A stretch of 64,000 nt of DNA from UBA12481 sp012523435 (GCA_028686135.1 JAQUCP010000006.1:66560-130559); one strand, 5' to 3'; numbered from the stretch's first letter, positions 18,074 through 28,272 are shown. Notes: generated by a model from the letters alone, not told the origin. Numbers and translations: made by a program.

Positions 18074-19328
18074 GGATGACTCTTTTGGGCTTAAGAATGA
18101 AATTATGTGGTGGTTCAACCAGAGCGATCGTTTCGGCTCCGGTCAGGCCTTTGGTAATAATCGTCTCGGAGCTGTTTCCCAATCCGATTTCCACCGGAAC
18201 CGGACGAAATTTCTCCCCGACCGACTCGTAGATGATTTTTTGGCTATCCCGTTCGAAAATCGCCATGGTTGGCGCAACCACGGTATCCCTGATATGATTG
18301 ATGGTGATTGTACACCGGGCACTTGTTCCAGGAGTCATCAGGGTATGACAGCTGTCGATCCCGACAACAACCTCGTAATATTTATATCTCACGGATCCTG
18401 CATAATGCGTTTTCGGCGCTAAGGATTTAGATTTGACTGTTCCGGTCGTTTGGAGTTTGTTGGCTGCATCAACCTGGATAGCAACGGGCTGTCCTTTCTC
18501 AATTCGCTTAAAATCTACCTCTTGCACATTAAATTGAATCTCCATTTCGCTCAGATCAGGAAGAGACATGAGGGGTAGTTCCGGGTAAATTTGCGCACCA
18601 GGCTTTGGATATCCACCCAGTTCGGTTTCCACTCCATTACCGGTAATCATAACGATCCTGCCCAACAATTGGGATGCGGTAAGAATTCCTGCGGTGGGGG
18701 CAACAATAGTCAGTCCTCGAACAGATTCCTCCAAGGTTTTTATCCGGTTTTCGACCTGTGCAATGCGGGAGGTCATCTGGCGGATCTCTGTTTCATCAAT
18801 GGTTTTCTCTGCCAGGAATTTCCGCTCTAGTTTTCGCTCCAGCACCCGCGCTTTTGCCAATTCAAGCTCCATCAATTTTTTCCGCACAGGCGGAGCAAAT
18901 TGCATTTGAACAGAATCGAGGCTATTGATTGCCATTCCAGCCTGATTCTCTTTCAGTTGCGCCTCCAGGACAGCCATATTCAGGGCATTATCCGCCTCAA
19001 GCCTTCTCAAATCGGCCTTCAGGGTTTCCAGATTCCGGACCTGATCGTCAAGCATTCGGGTTAAATCATCCGATTTGAGCTGGCAGATGGTATCACCGGC
19101 ATCCACCCGGCTGCCCTCAGGCAGGGCCCAATCTACGGTCATTAATCCGTAATAATCCTGTGGACCCTTGATACTCAGATTGTTAACCGACTGAATCGTG
19201 CCTGTAGCCGTGATGGTTTCATGATAATCTTGGCGAGCCAACTCATAGATCACCAGAGGCGTTTTTCCAGGAGAACAGGAGGCTGTCAACAGGCAGGCCA
19301 CGATGAAAATTCCGGAAATGATTCTCAT
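18066..19328 (-). CDS. HlyD-family periplasmic adaptor lipoprotein (first of three)
   Basis: 420 residues from the ATG at 19328, with lipoprotein signal MRIISGIFIVACLLTASC. It has a coiled coil (about 100-210), a lipoyl-like piece (VAPTAGILTASQLLG) and a barrel (MEIQFNVQEVDFKRIEKGQ). It is the first gene of the leftward efflux operon. Having three different adaptors for one permease is unusual. Confidence 0.85.
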   Translation of the reverse strand: MRIISGIFIVACLLTASCSPGKTPLVIYELARQDYHETITATGTIQSVNNLSIKGPQDYYGLMTVDWALPEGSRVDAGDTICQLKSDDLTRMLDDQVRNLETLKADLRRLEADNALNMAVLEAQLKENQAGMAINSLDSVQMQFAPPVRKKLMELELAKARVLERKLERKFLAEKTIDETEIRQMTSRIAQVENRIKTLEESVRGLTIVAPTAGILTASQLLGRIVMITGNGVETELGGYPKPGAQIYPELPLMSLPDLSEMEIQFNVQEVDFKRIEKGQPVAIQVDAANKLQTTGTVKSKSLAPKTHYAGSVRYKYYEVVVGIDSCHTLMTPGTSARCTITINHIRDTVVAPTMAIFERDSQKIIYESVGEKFRPVPVEIGLGNSSETIITKGLTGAETIALVEPPHNFILKPKRVIHE

Positions 19329-19691
19329 GGAGTTAAGTTGGTTCGATAAAAATGCCCACAAGAGCCTTGAGAATAATATAGCAGCTGTGAGATTTTTTCC
19401 TGATTAGGGTTGGGTTAGTATCGAAAAAAAAGCTGTTCGGTTCGAAATTAAAGAATTGTATTCAAATCTGATTGAGAAACCGCCACCATGACTCATCAAT
19501 TTTGTAAACGAGTACTGTTAACCATTATTGTGGATTCTCCCGGGCAGATCCCCAAACAAAATTTCGAACATCTTCCGCATGCATCACCTTGCCACTTAAT
19601 TGATCCTTCGGTGGAATTCGGAAATATGCTTGAATTTTCGTACCTTTGCCGAGTTTTTCGCCTTTATCAAACATGATCAGTAACTATCAGT
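19329..19691. promoter_or_regulatory. Divergent intergenic region with a -7 element for pfkA
   Basis: The gap between the leftward efflux operon and rightward pfkA is 363 bp. TACCTTTG at 19641-19648 (+) matches the -7 consensus and would start transcription near 19655, about 37 bp before pfkA. A clear -33 TTG at the right distance is not visible. The promoter of the efflux operon is presumed to lie near 19340-19420 but was not identified. I see no other gene here. Confidence 0.45.
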
Positions 19692-20666
19692 ATGTCAATG
19701 ATTAAGAAAATCGGCGTATTAACCTCAGGGGGTGATGCGCCAGGAATGAATGCAGCAATCCGTGCGGTTGTACGGGCTGCTCTCCGTCACAATCTGGAAG
19801 TTGTAGGAATTCGGAAAGGATATAAAGGGCTGATTGATGGGGAATTTGTTCCCCTAGCCTCACGGGACGTGAGTAACATCATTCAGCGTGGCGGCACCAT
19901 TCTGGGCACTGCGCGGAGCCCTGAATTCCGGACTCCAGAAGGAAGGCAAAAAGCCTATGGCAATCTGGTGGGGGCCAGTATCAACGCGGTTATTGTCATC
20001 GGTGGAGATGGGACATTTAATGGGGCCGGGCTTTTCAGCAGCGAATTTGACATTCCGTTTGTCGGAATTCCGGGCACGATCGACAATGACCTGTATGGCA
20101 CCGATTACACCATTGGGTATGATACAGCCCTGAACACCGTTGTAGAGGCTGTCGACCGCATCCGCGATACAGCCAGTGCGCACGACCGGATGTTTTTCAT
20201 CGAAGTGATGGGCCGGGGTGCCGGATTCATCGCGCTGCACTCGGGAATTGCCACTGGCGCTGAAGCGATCCTGATCCCGGAAGTGGATGGTCAGGAGGAT
20301 TCGCTCCACGATTACTTGAAAAGCCAGGGCAATAAATCAAGCAACATCATCCTGGTGGCCGAAGGTAACTCCGTTGGCGGAGCCGAACAGATCGCTAAGC
20401 AGATCCAGGATAAATACCCTGAATATGATGTCCGGGCAAACGTCCTCGGTCACATGCAACGCGGAGGATCACCCTCAGCATTCGACCGGTTCCTGGCCAG
20501 CCGCCTCGGCGTAGCTGCCGTCGATGCCCTGATGGACAACCAACGAAGCATCATGGTCGGATTTGTTAACCACGATATCGTCCACGTGCCCTTCAATAAA
20601 ACCATCAACGCCAGCAAAAACCTGAACAAAATTCTGCTCGACGTAGCCGACATCCTGGCACATTAA
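19692..20666 (+). CDS. pfkA: ATP-dependent 6-phosphofructokinase
   Basis: 324 residues with GVLTSGGDAPGMNAAIR, GGDGT and GIPGTIDNDLYGTDY. The Gly residues at the positions equivalent to E. coli 104 and 124 indicate ATP rather than pyrophosphate as phosphoryl donor (established for the family). It phosphorylates fructose 6-phosphate in glycolysis. The start may be the ATG at 19692 or the one two codons downstream at 19698. Confidence 0.96.
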   Translation: MSMIKKIGVLTSGGDAPGMNAAIRAVVRAALRHNLEVVGIRKGYKGLIDGEFVPLASRDVSNIIQRGGTILGTARSPEFRTPEGRQKAYGNLVGASINAVIVIGGDGTFNGAGLFSSEFDIPFVGIPGTIDNDLYGTDYTIGYDTALNTVVEAVDRIRDTASAHDRMFFIEVMGRGAGFIALHSGIATGAEAILIPEVDGQEDSLHDYLKSQGNKSSNIILVAEGNSVGGAEQIAKQIQDKYPEYDVRANVLGHMQRGGSPSAFDRFLASRLGVAAVDALMDNQRSIMVGFVNHDIVHVPFNKTINASKNLNKILLDVADILAH

Positions 20667-20720
20667 ACCATACCCTATTTTTAATTCGTACCTTCCGGCT
20701 CACCTTTCAATGCTGAAGCC

Positions 20721-22766
20721 GTGACGCTGTTTGCCGATATCCTCCTTCCCCTGGCACTTCCAAAAGTGCTGACTTACAGCATCCCGGAAGAATTATCCGG
20801 CGATGCAGCCCCAGGCCAACGGGTGATGGTACAGCTCGGCAAAAGCAAGATCTTGGCCGGCCTGATCTGGAAAATCCATCAAGACGCACCCACGCAGGAT
20901 GCCCGACCTATCATCCGGATCGTCGATGAAAAGCCAATATTGGAACCACGACAGTTCGAATTCTGGGAGTGGATGGCTACCTATTATCTGTGCACTCCCG
21001 GAGAAGTGATGAAAGCAGCCCTGCCATCCCTCCTCAAAACAGACAGGCTGGAAACCCGACGCAAAACGGCCGGGCCAAAATCTAAAAAAAACATCATCAA
21101 CGAAACAACCCCCGAGGAGCAACAGAACGAGCCGGTTGTATCACCCTTAACCCCATCACAACAGGCTGTTTTTGAGGAATTTAAAATAAATATTGAGAAC
21201 AAACGTGTACAACTGCTGCACGGAATCACCTCTAGCGGCAAGACAGAGATTTATATCCACCTGATAGCCGAACAAATGCGGCAAAACAGACAGGTCCTGT
21301 TCCTGCTGCCAGAGATCGCCATCACCACACAGATCATCAGCCGGCTGGAATCGGTTTTTGGCGACAGGCTACTGATCTACCACTCGAGGCATACGCCAGT
21401 GAGGCGACTGAAAGTCTGGAACCGCATTCTGGAGGGGCCACAGGGTTCCGGGCAACTGATCCTCGGCGTACGATCCTCGGTATTCCTGCCCTTCAGCAAC
21501 CTGGGACTGATCATTGTTGATGAAGAGCATGAGCACTCGTACAAGCAGCAAGATCCGGCACCCCGCTATCATGCCCGCGATGTGGCCATTGTCCTGGCTA
21601 ACCTCCACCAGGTTCCGGTACTCATGGGAAGCGCAACACCCTCACTCGAATCGTGGTACGCAGCCCACGGCGGCAAATATGCCCTGCTGGAACTGAACGA
21701 GAGATTTGGCGGGGTCGAAATGCCGGAAATCATCATCTCCGGTACCAACGAAGCTCGCAAGCGAAAGCAGATGCAGGGATCCTTTACCCCCCTGATGCTC
21801 AAGGCAATCGACGAGACCCTGACGCACGGAGAGCAGGTGATCCTCTTCCACAACCGTCGAGGATACAGTCCCTATATCGAATGCTCCGAGTGTAAATATA
21901 TCCCCAAATGTGTCTCCTGTGATGTTAGCCTGACCTACCACCGCACCAGCAGAATGCTGGAGTGCCACCATTGCGGCTACCGCATCCGGGTGCCCGATCG
22001 ATGTCCGGAGTGCGGATCCACCGGACTGACAACCAAGGGGTTAGGGACCGAGCGGGTGGAAGATGATCTTCAACTGCTGTTTCCTTCGGCCCGCATAGGA
22101 CGGCTCGACCTGGATTCGACGCGGAAAGCCTCTTCCTATGAGCAGATCTTAACCAGCTTTGAAAGCGGTGAAATCGATATTCTCATTGGAACACAAATGA
22201 TATCTAAAGGACTGGATTTCAGTCGGGTAAACCTAGTTGGCATTATCAATGCCGATCATCTGCTCAATTTCCCCGATTTCCGTTCCCACGAACGCAGCTT
22301 TCAGCTGATGACGCAGGTGAGCGGTCGGGCTGGTCGACGCCAAACCCGGGGCCTGGTTGTGATCCAGGTTTCTGATCCGGAACATCCTGTGGTACAGTAC
22401 GTGGCCGGGAATAACCTGTCGGGATTCTACCATAGTGAGCTTGAAGAGCGCCGCCTCTTCTCCTACCCACCCTTCTCCCGCCTGATCCGCATCACCCTCA
22501 AGCACTCGAAGGCGGAGACGGCAGCAATCGCTGCTAAAGACCTGGGAACCAGGCTAAGAGCAAGTCTCGGTACACGAGTGCTGGGTCCTCAAGTCCCGCT
22601 AATCGGGAAAGTGCAGGATAGATACCTGCAAACACTGCTGATCAAACTGGAGCGCTCATCAGAGCTGACCCATCGAAAAAATAGCATAGCTTCGCACATC
22701 AAAGAGGTGGAGACATCCAAAGCCTACGGACACCTGATCATTCAGGCTGATGTTGATCCTCTGTAA
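20721..22766 (+). CDS. priA: Primosomal protein N' (replication restart helicase PriA)
   Basis: 681 residues from a GTG start. Walker A is GITSSGKTEIY and the helicase box is DEEH. A zinc-binding insert with paired cysteines (CSECKYIPKCVSC ... CHHCGYRIRVPDRCPEC) is complete, and motif V/VI (GLDFSRVNLVGI, QVSGRAGR) is present. It is somewhat shorter than E. coli PriA (732). It restarts stalled replication forks. Its end overlaps the next open frame if that gene is started at 22750. Confidence 0.96.
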   Translation: MTLFADILLPLALPKVLTYSIPEELSGDAAPGQRVMVQLGKSKILAGLIWKIHQDAPTQDARPIIRIVDEKPILEPRQFEFWEWMATYYLCTPGEVMKAALPSLLKTDRLETRRKTAGPKSKKNIINETTPEEQQNEPVVSPLTPSQQAVFEEFKINIENKRVQLLHGITSSGKTEIYIHLIAEQMRQNRQVLFLLPEIAITTQIISRLESVFGDRLLIYHSRHTPVRRLKVWNRILEGPQGSGQLILGVRSSVFLPFSNLGLIIVDEEHEHSYKQQDPAPRYHARDVAIVLANLHQVPVLMGSATPSLESWYAAHGGKYALLELNERFGGVEMPEIIISGTNEARKRKQMQGSFTPLMLKAIDETLTHGEQVILFHNRRGYSPYIECSECKYIPKCVSCDVSLTYHRTSRMLECHHCGYRIRVPDRCPECGSTGLTTKGLGTERVEDDLQLLFPSARIGRLDLDSTRKASSYEQILTSFESGEIDILIGTQMISKGLDFSRVNLVGIINADHLLNFPDFRSHERSFQLMTQVSGRAGRRQTRGLVVIQVSDPEHPVVQYVAGNNLSGFYHSELEERRLFSYPPFSRLIRITLKHSKAETAAIAAKDLGTRLRASLGTRVLGPQVPLIGKVQDRYLQTLLIKLERSSELTHRKNSIASHIKEVETSKAYGHLIIQADVDPL

Positions 22767-22779
22767 TCACACAAAATAT

Positions 22780-23586
22780 ATGTACTGGAAAAACGGAGAA
22801 TTGTTCGAAGGCACCTATCTGGATGGGGAAGATCCAACACAAGTACCCATGGTGTATGAAGTGTTCAGAGTGCACAGGCAACGCTGCCTGTTCCTGATCG
22901 AACACCTGGAACGGCTGTTCCGTTCAATTGAGTTGCTTGGATATAAAAAACCTTACACGCTTCAGGAAGTTAACGACTATTTGAATGAGCTCCTTAACTG
23001 CGAGCCCGACCGGATCGGTAACATCAAAATCAGGCTGAGCTGGTGGCCGGAGCCGGTCCTGGAGATCGGATACATACCCCACCGCTACCCCACACGCCAG
23101 GAAGCTACCGAAGGTGTCAATGTCAGCACCTTACACGCCGTCCGAAATACTCCTAACATTAAGCTCTGGAATGCCGCCCTGCGCGAACGCACCAATCGTG
23201 AGCTAAAAGAGAAAAATGTTTTTGAAGTGTTGCTGGTAAATGAATCCGGGATGATCACAGAGGGCGGTAGATCTAACCTCTTCTTTGTCAGGCATAACGA
23301 GCTGTTCACCGCACCCGTCGAAACCGTCCTGCCCGGCATCACCCGGGAAACAGTCATCAGCCTGGCCCAACAGTTGGAAATCATCCTGCACGAAAAACAC
23401 CTCCCGAAATCCGAGATCGCAACCGTAGATGAGATGTTCACCTCCGGAACCTCCGCCGGAATCTGTCCGATTCGAGCGGTAAACGGGATAATCTTGCCAG
23501 CCAATCGACCAATAACCAACAGATTAAGAGAAGCTTATGAAAAAATTGTCGAACAACAACTCGGACCAAACAGTTATGGCTGGTAA
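22780..23586 (+). CDS. Class IV aminotransferase (BCAT/ADC lyase-like)
   Basis: A fold-type IV PLP enzyme of about 268 residues. The probable PLP lysine is in NIKLWNAALRER, with the cofactor-phosphate region ITEGGRSNLFFV and GITRETVISLAQ downstream. The ATG at 22780 (MYWKNGEL) gives the usual N-terminus; an ATG at 22750 would overlap priA. It could be a branched-chain aminotransferase, D-amino acid aminotransferase or aminodeoxychorismate lyase, and the sequence alone does not decide. Confidence 0.85.
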   Translation: MYWKNGELFEGTYLDGEDPTQVPMVYEVFRVHRQRCLFLIEHLERLFRSIELLGYKKPYTLQEVNDYLNELLNCEPDRIGNIKIRLSWWPEPVLEIGYIPHRYPTRQEATEGVNVSTLHAVRNTPNIKLWNAALRERTNRELKEKNVFEVLLVNESGMITEGGRSNLFFVRHNELFTAPVETVLPGITRETVISLAQQLEIILHEKHLPKSEIATVDEMFTSGTSAGICPIRAVNGIILPANRPITNRLREAYEKIVEQQLGPNSYGW

Positions 23587-24766
23587 ACGTTTCACCCAGG
23601 CAGATTTCGATCGAATCACCGATCGGCAGGGCACCAATTCGATCAAATGGGATGCCCGTGACCAAGTGTTTGGCAATCCTGATGTTGTTCCGTTGTGGGT
23701 AGCTGATATGGATTTTGAGACCCCCGCATTTATTCGCGAACGAATTGCCCGGCGGCTGGAACATCCCATCCTGGGGTACACCTATCGGAGCGAGCGTTTC
23801 GCGGGGTCATTCATCTCTTGGGTTAACCGAAGGCACCACTGGGAGGTGGATCCTGAGTGGGTTGTTTTCATGCCCGGCGTAGTGCCTGCCGTGTCGGTCG
23901 CCGTGCTGGCCTACACCGATCCAGGCGATGAAGTGATCATCCAACCACCGGTGTACCATCCATTCTATTTCTGCGTCGAAGGACACAACCGGAAATTGAT
24001 CCTGAATCCCCTCAAAACCATCAATGGACGATTTACCTTTGATCTGGAATTACTCCGCCAACAAATCACGCCAAAAACCCGGCTGCTGATACTCTCAAAC
24101 CCCCATAATCCAGGCGGAACAGCCTGGAGCGCCGAAGAATTGGCCAGTCTGGCTGCGATATGCCAGGAAACAGGGGTACGCATTCTCTCCGATGAGATTC
24201 ATTCCGACCTGACCTACCCTCCCGGCCATCATACCCCGGCTGTCACAGCTGCTCCGAACTACGCCCACCGGATCATCACCGCCATGGCTCCATCCAAAAC
24301 CTTTAACATGGCCGGTATGAGTACCTCCATCCTGGTCATCCCCGATCCCAAAGAACGGAAAACCTATGCTGATCTGGTTTATACACTCCACGTTGGGATG
24401 GGTAATGTTTTTGGTTTCGAGGCCCTTCAGGCCGCCTACGAAGAGGGCGACCAATGGCTGGATGAGCTGCTGACCTATCTTAAGGGAAACCGCGACTACC
24501 TCCATCAATTCCTGCAGGCTGAGCTGCCCATGATTACCATGATGGTCCCTGATGCAACTTACCTGGCCTGGCTCGATTTCAGAGGTTTGGGCCTCGAACA
24601 GAAGGCTTTGGAAGACTTTTTGGTGACCAAAGCAAGCATCGGTCTCAATATAGGCAAGCAGTTTGGACCTGGTGGGGAAGGTTTCATGAGGCTCAATTTT
24701 GGCTGCCCCAGATCTCTTCTGCAGCAGGCGTTAACCCAGCTCAAAGAAGCTGTAAATAACCTATAA
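23576..24766 (+). CDS. MalY/PatB-type aminotransferase (cystathionine beta-lyase)
   Basis: About 396 residues of a fold-type I PLP enzyme. The N-terminus DFDRITDRQGTNSIKWD is diagnostic of the MalY/PatB family. The cofactor residues are in SNPHNPGG, SDEIHSDL and the Schiff-base lysine in APSKTFNMAGM. These enzymes cleave C-S bonds of cystathionine or act as aminotransferases. The ATG at 23576 is preferred (11-bp overlap with the preceding gene); 23537 is possible. Confidence 0.88.
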   Translation: MAGKRFTQADFDRITDRQGTNSIKWDARDQVFGNPDVVPLWVADMDFETPAFIRERIARRLEHPILGYTYRSERFAGSFISWVNRRHHWEVDPEWVVFMPGVVPAVSVAVLAYTDPGDEVIIQPPVYHPFYFCVEGHNRKLILNPLKTINGRFTFDLELLRQQITPKTRLLILSNPHNPGGTAWSAEELASLAAICQETGVRILSDEIHSDLTYPPGHHTPAVTAAPNYAHRIITAMAPSKTFNMAGMSTSILVIPDPKERKTYADLVYTLHVGMGNVFGFEALQAAYEEGDQWLDELLTYLKGNRDYLHQFLQAELPMITMMVPDATYLAWLDFRGLGLEQKALEDFLVTKASIGLNIGKQFGPGGEGFMRLNFGCPRSLLQQALTQLKEAVNNL

Positions 24767-25620
24767 TGAACGAGAAGATCGTTATCGCAGGTGGCTCTGG
24801 TATGATCGGGCAGGCCCTTCTGGAAATGCTTCACGCAGCCGGCAGAAACGCGCAGGCACTGAGGCGGCCTTACCGTGCTGAAGACCTGAAAGAGGCAACT
24901 GCCATCATCAACCTGGCTGGTGAGAACCTCTCGGCTGGCCGCTGGACTACCCGCCGTAAAAAACTCATCCTCGACAGCCGGACTCAAACACTAGAGACCC
25001 TCCTGAAGCTCAACCAAGAAGCGGGAAATCCCATCAAATCACTCATATCTACCTCGGCATCAGGCTATTACGGAACAACCACCACGCAGCATGTTTTTCA
25101 GGAAGAGGATCCTCCGGGAACCGATTTTCTAGCCGGGGTGTGTCGGGCCTGGGAAGAATCCGCTCTCCGTTTTCAATCAGCAGGAACCCGAGTGGCGATC
25201 GTCAGAATTGGGGTTGTGCTCACCGATCGTGGAGGTGCCTTGCCGAAAATGGCCATGCCATTGAAATTTGGCCTGTCGGTGCCATTGGGCAGCGGCAAAC
25301 AGTGGGTGCCCTGGATCCGGCTCGAAGATCTCTGCCGGATATTCATTCACCTTCTGGATGAGCCACAACTCAGTGGCCCATTCAATGCTGCAGCCCCGGA
25401 GCCGGTGAATAATCATGAGCTCATGAAAACATTAGCCCGAAACAAGCGGCGACTGTTTCTGCCGATCGGGGTTCCACCACTCTTCCTCAAACTGATGCTG
25501 GGCGAGATGGCCGTGGTTACCCTTCAAGGCTCACGATTATCCGCATCCCGAATAGAAGCATCCGGGTTTCGGTTTACCTACAGAAACCTGCCCGAAGCGC
25601 TTGGCGGGTTAAAGCTGTAA
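24766..25620 (+). CDS. TIGR01777-type epimerase (SDR39U1-like)
   Basis: 284 residues of an extended short-chain dehydrogenase. The nucleotide loop is GGSGMIGQALLEML, then INLAGENLSAGRW and STSASGYYG with the catalytic Tyr. The family (YfcH/SDR39U1) binds NADP but has no firm substrate. The ATG overlaps the previous stop by one base (TAATG). The 3' end overlaps the convergent barrel gene by 12 bp. Confidence 0.88.
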   Translation: MNEKIVIAGGSGMIGQALLEMLHAAGRNAQALRRPYRAEDLKEATAIINLAGENLSAGRWTTRRKKLILDSRTQTLETLLKLNQEAGNPIKSLISTSASGYYGTTTTQHVFQEEDPPGTDFLAGVCRAWEESALRFQSAGTRVAIVRIGVVLTDRGGALPKMAMPLKFGLSVPLGSGKQWVPWIRLEDLCRIFIHLLDEPQLSGPFNAAAPEPVNNHELMKTLARNKRRLFLPIGVPPLFLKLMLGEMAVVTLQGSRLSASRIEASGFRFTYRNLPEALGGLKL

Positions 25621-27492
25621 CGACCATACCAACTGGAACCGGAGAGTCCATCCGCCCAGTTTTCCCTCTGTTCGGTGACCAGCATCGGTATAGGTCATCT
25701 TCCCCACCTTCCCCTCCATCATCAATCCGGCCAAAGGCTTGTAGCGCAGATGGAAAAACCAGCGGGAACCCGACCCCGCCATCACCGGAGCCGACCAGCC
25801 GTACAAAAGATCGGGCTCATAAGCATAGAGTGGGTTCATTCCGGAGGTAACCTGGAAAAGGCGGAATCCGGCGATAGCCCTAATACGGCCACCTGCAAAG
25901 CTGGCATAGCAGGAAACATCACCAGTGGTTCCTGCAACTACTTGTTTATCTGATCTTTGCCTTTGGTTCTGGATTCCAGCCCGGAACCGCAACATGGCAG
26001 CCTGTGCAGGATCACTATCCATTTGTATCTTGAAGATCATGACCTCAGGGAGATTTTCTAGCTCGGAGGGTTGAGAAACCACCATCATGCCGGTCAGCAA
26101 AACACTCTCGCCCACTTTATACTTAATCTGATGGGACATCTTTGATGTAGGAAAGGCAAATTTTCGGTTGCTGCCCGGCCACAGGTCACGGCGAGCAGTG
26201 AAGTAACCATTCATTTCGAAGCGGCTGGTGGGCGCATACCGATATAACCCGGTCAGGTCGGTCGAACCCCGGGTAAAATAGTTGCCCGATTGATGGGTGG
26301 AGTACCAAACCGGATAGGATGGTGGAACGCAACTCACTCTTACCGATGCACTAAAGCTGCTCATGCTGAACATTCGAAATCCGGCGATCCAGGCCGGCTC
26401 TGCCCTCCCCGGACTCCAGGAAGCCTCCGCAAAGAGGATCCCCACCGGCAGACGCCACTGAAACCATGCTCCTGTTCGCATCCAGGCAGTGGTGTTCGTA
26501 GCAAATACCAGCTCCCATTTCGTCTGAGCCATCAGGGGCTTGTCGTACCGAAATCCAGCCGCAGCTAGGCCCACCTCATAAGATAATCCCCTGTATTTCA
26601 ATGATATCCCTGATGATCGCTCTCCCAATGACTCCCGCCCGCGAATCTCTGCTTCGGTACGATGATAGCCAGTACCATAAAGGTGATCAACCATCACCAA
26701 GGAGGAGTCCCCATTCAATCCGGACAACGTATCCAGAGCAGCATCCACCCGCTTGGCAGACAGATAAAACTGGATATCAAGCGACTTCAAAGCCACCCGC
26801 CCCGCCAGGCCTCGCAAGTGTCGATTCTCGTCCGTGCCCGGATGGAGTCGAACCCCCGTGCCCGGCCGACTGAGTAGAGATGGATCCCCGGGAATCGCCG
26901 TGAAAGAAGGGGTAGATGCGAGAATAGACCCTAACCCAAAATTAGCCTGGAAATCCCCTAATATCAGATCTTTCAATACTCTGCCGGGATGGACAATAAT
27001 CCCTGCAGAAAGATGATCGGGCAATCCGGCAACCTTTCTGGAACGTAGAGGTTCAGAAGCATCCTGATCAGCCAGAAAACGGACCTCAAACTTCCCTGGA
27101 TTTCTGATTTTGAGGCGGTAACGCGACGAGAAAGGCACCGCAGCATTTCCCTGTAACACCTCAGCCAATGCTGGTCTCTTGCTCTCCTCTGCCCCCGATG
27201 AAGGAAAGCCGATCGATAAAGTTTGCTGAACCCTCGTGCGCCGGATCTTTGGAAGTGACAGTGAATCTTGTCCGTGCAAAAGGCTATCTTCCTCAACCAC
27301 CTCAATACCAGAGGATAATAACTCATCAAGAATCTCAGGATGTAAGCTGATCTCTTCCCACTCACCCGATTCCATCAGCAGCATGATGAGAGAATCGGGG
27401 TCATAGAACACCGATTGGGCATGCAAGGGCCTGACAATAGCAAAAGCCAGTGAGCAGGCCATGATCAGCATAATGTAACGAGATCCTTTCAT
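25609..27492 (-). CDS. Outer-membrane beta-barrel protein, degenerate ComEA/HhH-barrel type
   Basis: 627 residues with a signal peptide (MKGSRYIMLIM...LHAQ). After an acidic N-terminal stretch the protein is a succession of alternating amphipathic strands ending in LRFQLVWSLQL, as in outer-membrane barrels. The segment LKDLILGDFQANFGLGSIL resembles Bacteroidota barrel proteins that carry N-terminal helix-hairpin-helix repeats, but I cannot see the HhH motifs themselves. The function is unknown. It is probably co-transcribed with the barrel-like gene at 27511-28272, which lies upstream on the same strand. Confidence 0.6.
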   Translation of the reverse strand: MKGSRYIMLIMACSLAFAIVRPLHAQSVFYDPDSLIMLLMESGEWEEISLHPEILDELLSSGIEVVEEDSLLHGQDSLSLPKIRRTRVQQTLSIGFPSSGAEESKRPALAEVLQGNAAVPFSSRYRLKIRNPGKFEVRFLADQDASEPLRSRKVAGLPDHLSAGIIVHPGRVLKDLILGDFQANFGLGSILASTPSFTAIPGDPSLLSRPGTGVRLHPGTDENRHLRGLAGRVALKSLDIQFYLSAKRVDAALDTLSGLNGDSSLVMVDHLYGTGYHRTEAEIRGRESLGERSSGISLKYRGLSYEVGLAAAGFRYDKPLMAQTKWELVFATNTTAWMRTGAWFQWRLPVGILFAEASWSPGRAEPAWIAGFRMFSMSSFSASVRVSCVPPSYPVWYSTHQSGNYFTRGSTDLTGLYRYAPTSRFEMNGYFTARRDLWPGSNRKFAFPTSKMSHQIKYKVGESVLLTGMMVVSQPSELENLPEVMIFKIQMDSDPAQAAMLRFRAGIQNQRQRSDKQVVAGTTGDVSCYASFAGGRIRAIAGFRLFQVTSGMNPLYAYEPDLLYGWSAPVMAGSGSRWFFHLRYKPLAGLMMEGKVGKMTYTDAGHRTEGKLGGWTLRFQLVWSLQL

Positions 27493-27510
27493 ACCATGGT
27501 TGTTGTTGAT

Positions 27511-28272
27511 CTATCGATACTCCATCAGGAAAGTTGGTGTCAAGCCGGTGTTCATCTGATGATCGAACAGAGCACGAATAGCGTAACGATCGGGACTCCA
27601 GGTGAGACCCACACCCACCCCGCCAGGCATCAGGTGCACGAGGAGCTCCAGGGCAAGATTGGCGGGCAGCTCAACCCGGACACCCCCGAGGAAGGGGCCA
27701 ACCGAGAGACTGCTGATGTCCAGGGCGAGCATCACAGCCAGTTGGGGATCAGGAATAAACCTCACCAGCACTTTCAGACGGGGAGCTCCACGAGTCAGCG
27801 GCGTATCCGGCAGCAGCCAGCCGGGGATGTCATATAGCTCGATCCCTGCGGCAGCATTATCAGTCATGTGACAAAGAATCCGAGCATTGGCCCCCAAGCG
27901 GAAAGCCGGCGGTCGGGGCTTGGCACTAATCAACGTGAAACGTAGTTGCAACGTGGTGCTGAGCATTCCGATCTGGCGACCATGGCTTAAGTACAGGTGG
28001 TAGCGAGCAAATCCGGAGATGCCATCGCGGCAAGTCAGCACACCGGAGACCGCCCCAGGAGCATGCCAGGATACTCCCACTCCAGTAGCATTCCAGTCGG
28101 ACAGGCAAAAATATTGACGACTAAATACTTGATAAGCAACACTTTGCTCATGCTCCGGGATTCGGCCTGACCAATCGGGGAGGTTCAATGCCAGGGATGC
28201 GGCCGTTTGCGAATGAAGTGGGCCGGCAACCAAGAGCAAAATCAGGGTGGAGATAAAAATAGGATAGCGCAT
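27511..28272 (-). CDS. Putative secreted/outer-membrane beta-barrel protein
   Basis: 253 residues with a strong signal peptide (LILLLVAGPLHSQ) and strand-rich sequence ending ATP-free in TPTFLMEYR. The pattern resembles small PorV/FadL-like barrels but there is no clear family signature. It lies 18 bp upstream of the larger barrel gene, so the two may act together at the outer membrane. Unrecognised. Confidence 0.6.
   Translation of the reverse strand: MRYPIFISTLILLLVAGPLHSQTAASLALNLPDWSGRIPEHEQSVAYQVFSRQYFCLSDWNATGVGVSWHAPGAVSGVLTCRDGISGFARYHLYLSHGRQIGMLSTTLQLRFTLISAKPRPPAFRLGANARILCHMTDNAAAGIELYDIPGWLLPDTPLTRGAPRLKVLVRFIPDPQLAVMLALDISSLSVGPFLGGVRVELPANLALELLVHLMPGGVGVGLTWSPDRYAIRALFDHQMNTGLTPTFLMEYR

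Noticed and set aside
19488..19676. 62-codon open frame in the gap before pfkA
   Set aside because: No signal, motif or plausible start context; it overlaps the likely pfkA promoter element.
19692..20666. Possible pyrophosphate-dependent phosphofructokinase
   Set aside because: Gly at both donor-specificity positions (GGDGT and PGTIDND) fits the ATP-dependent type.
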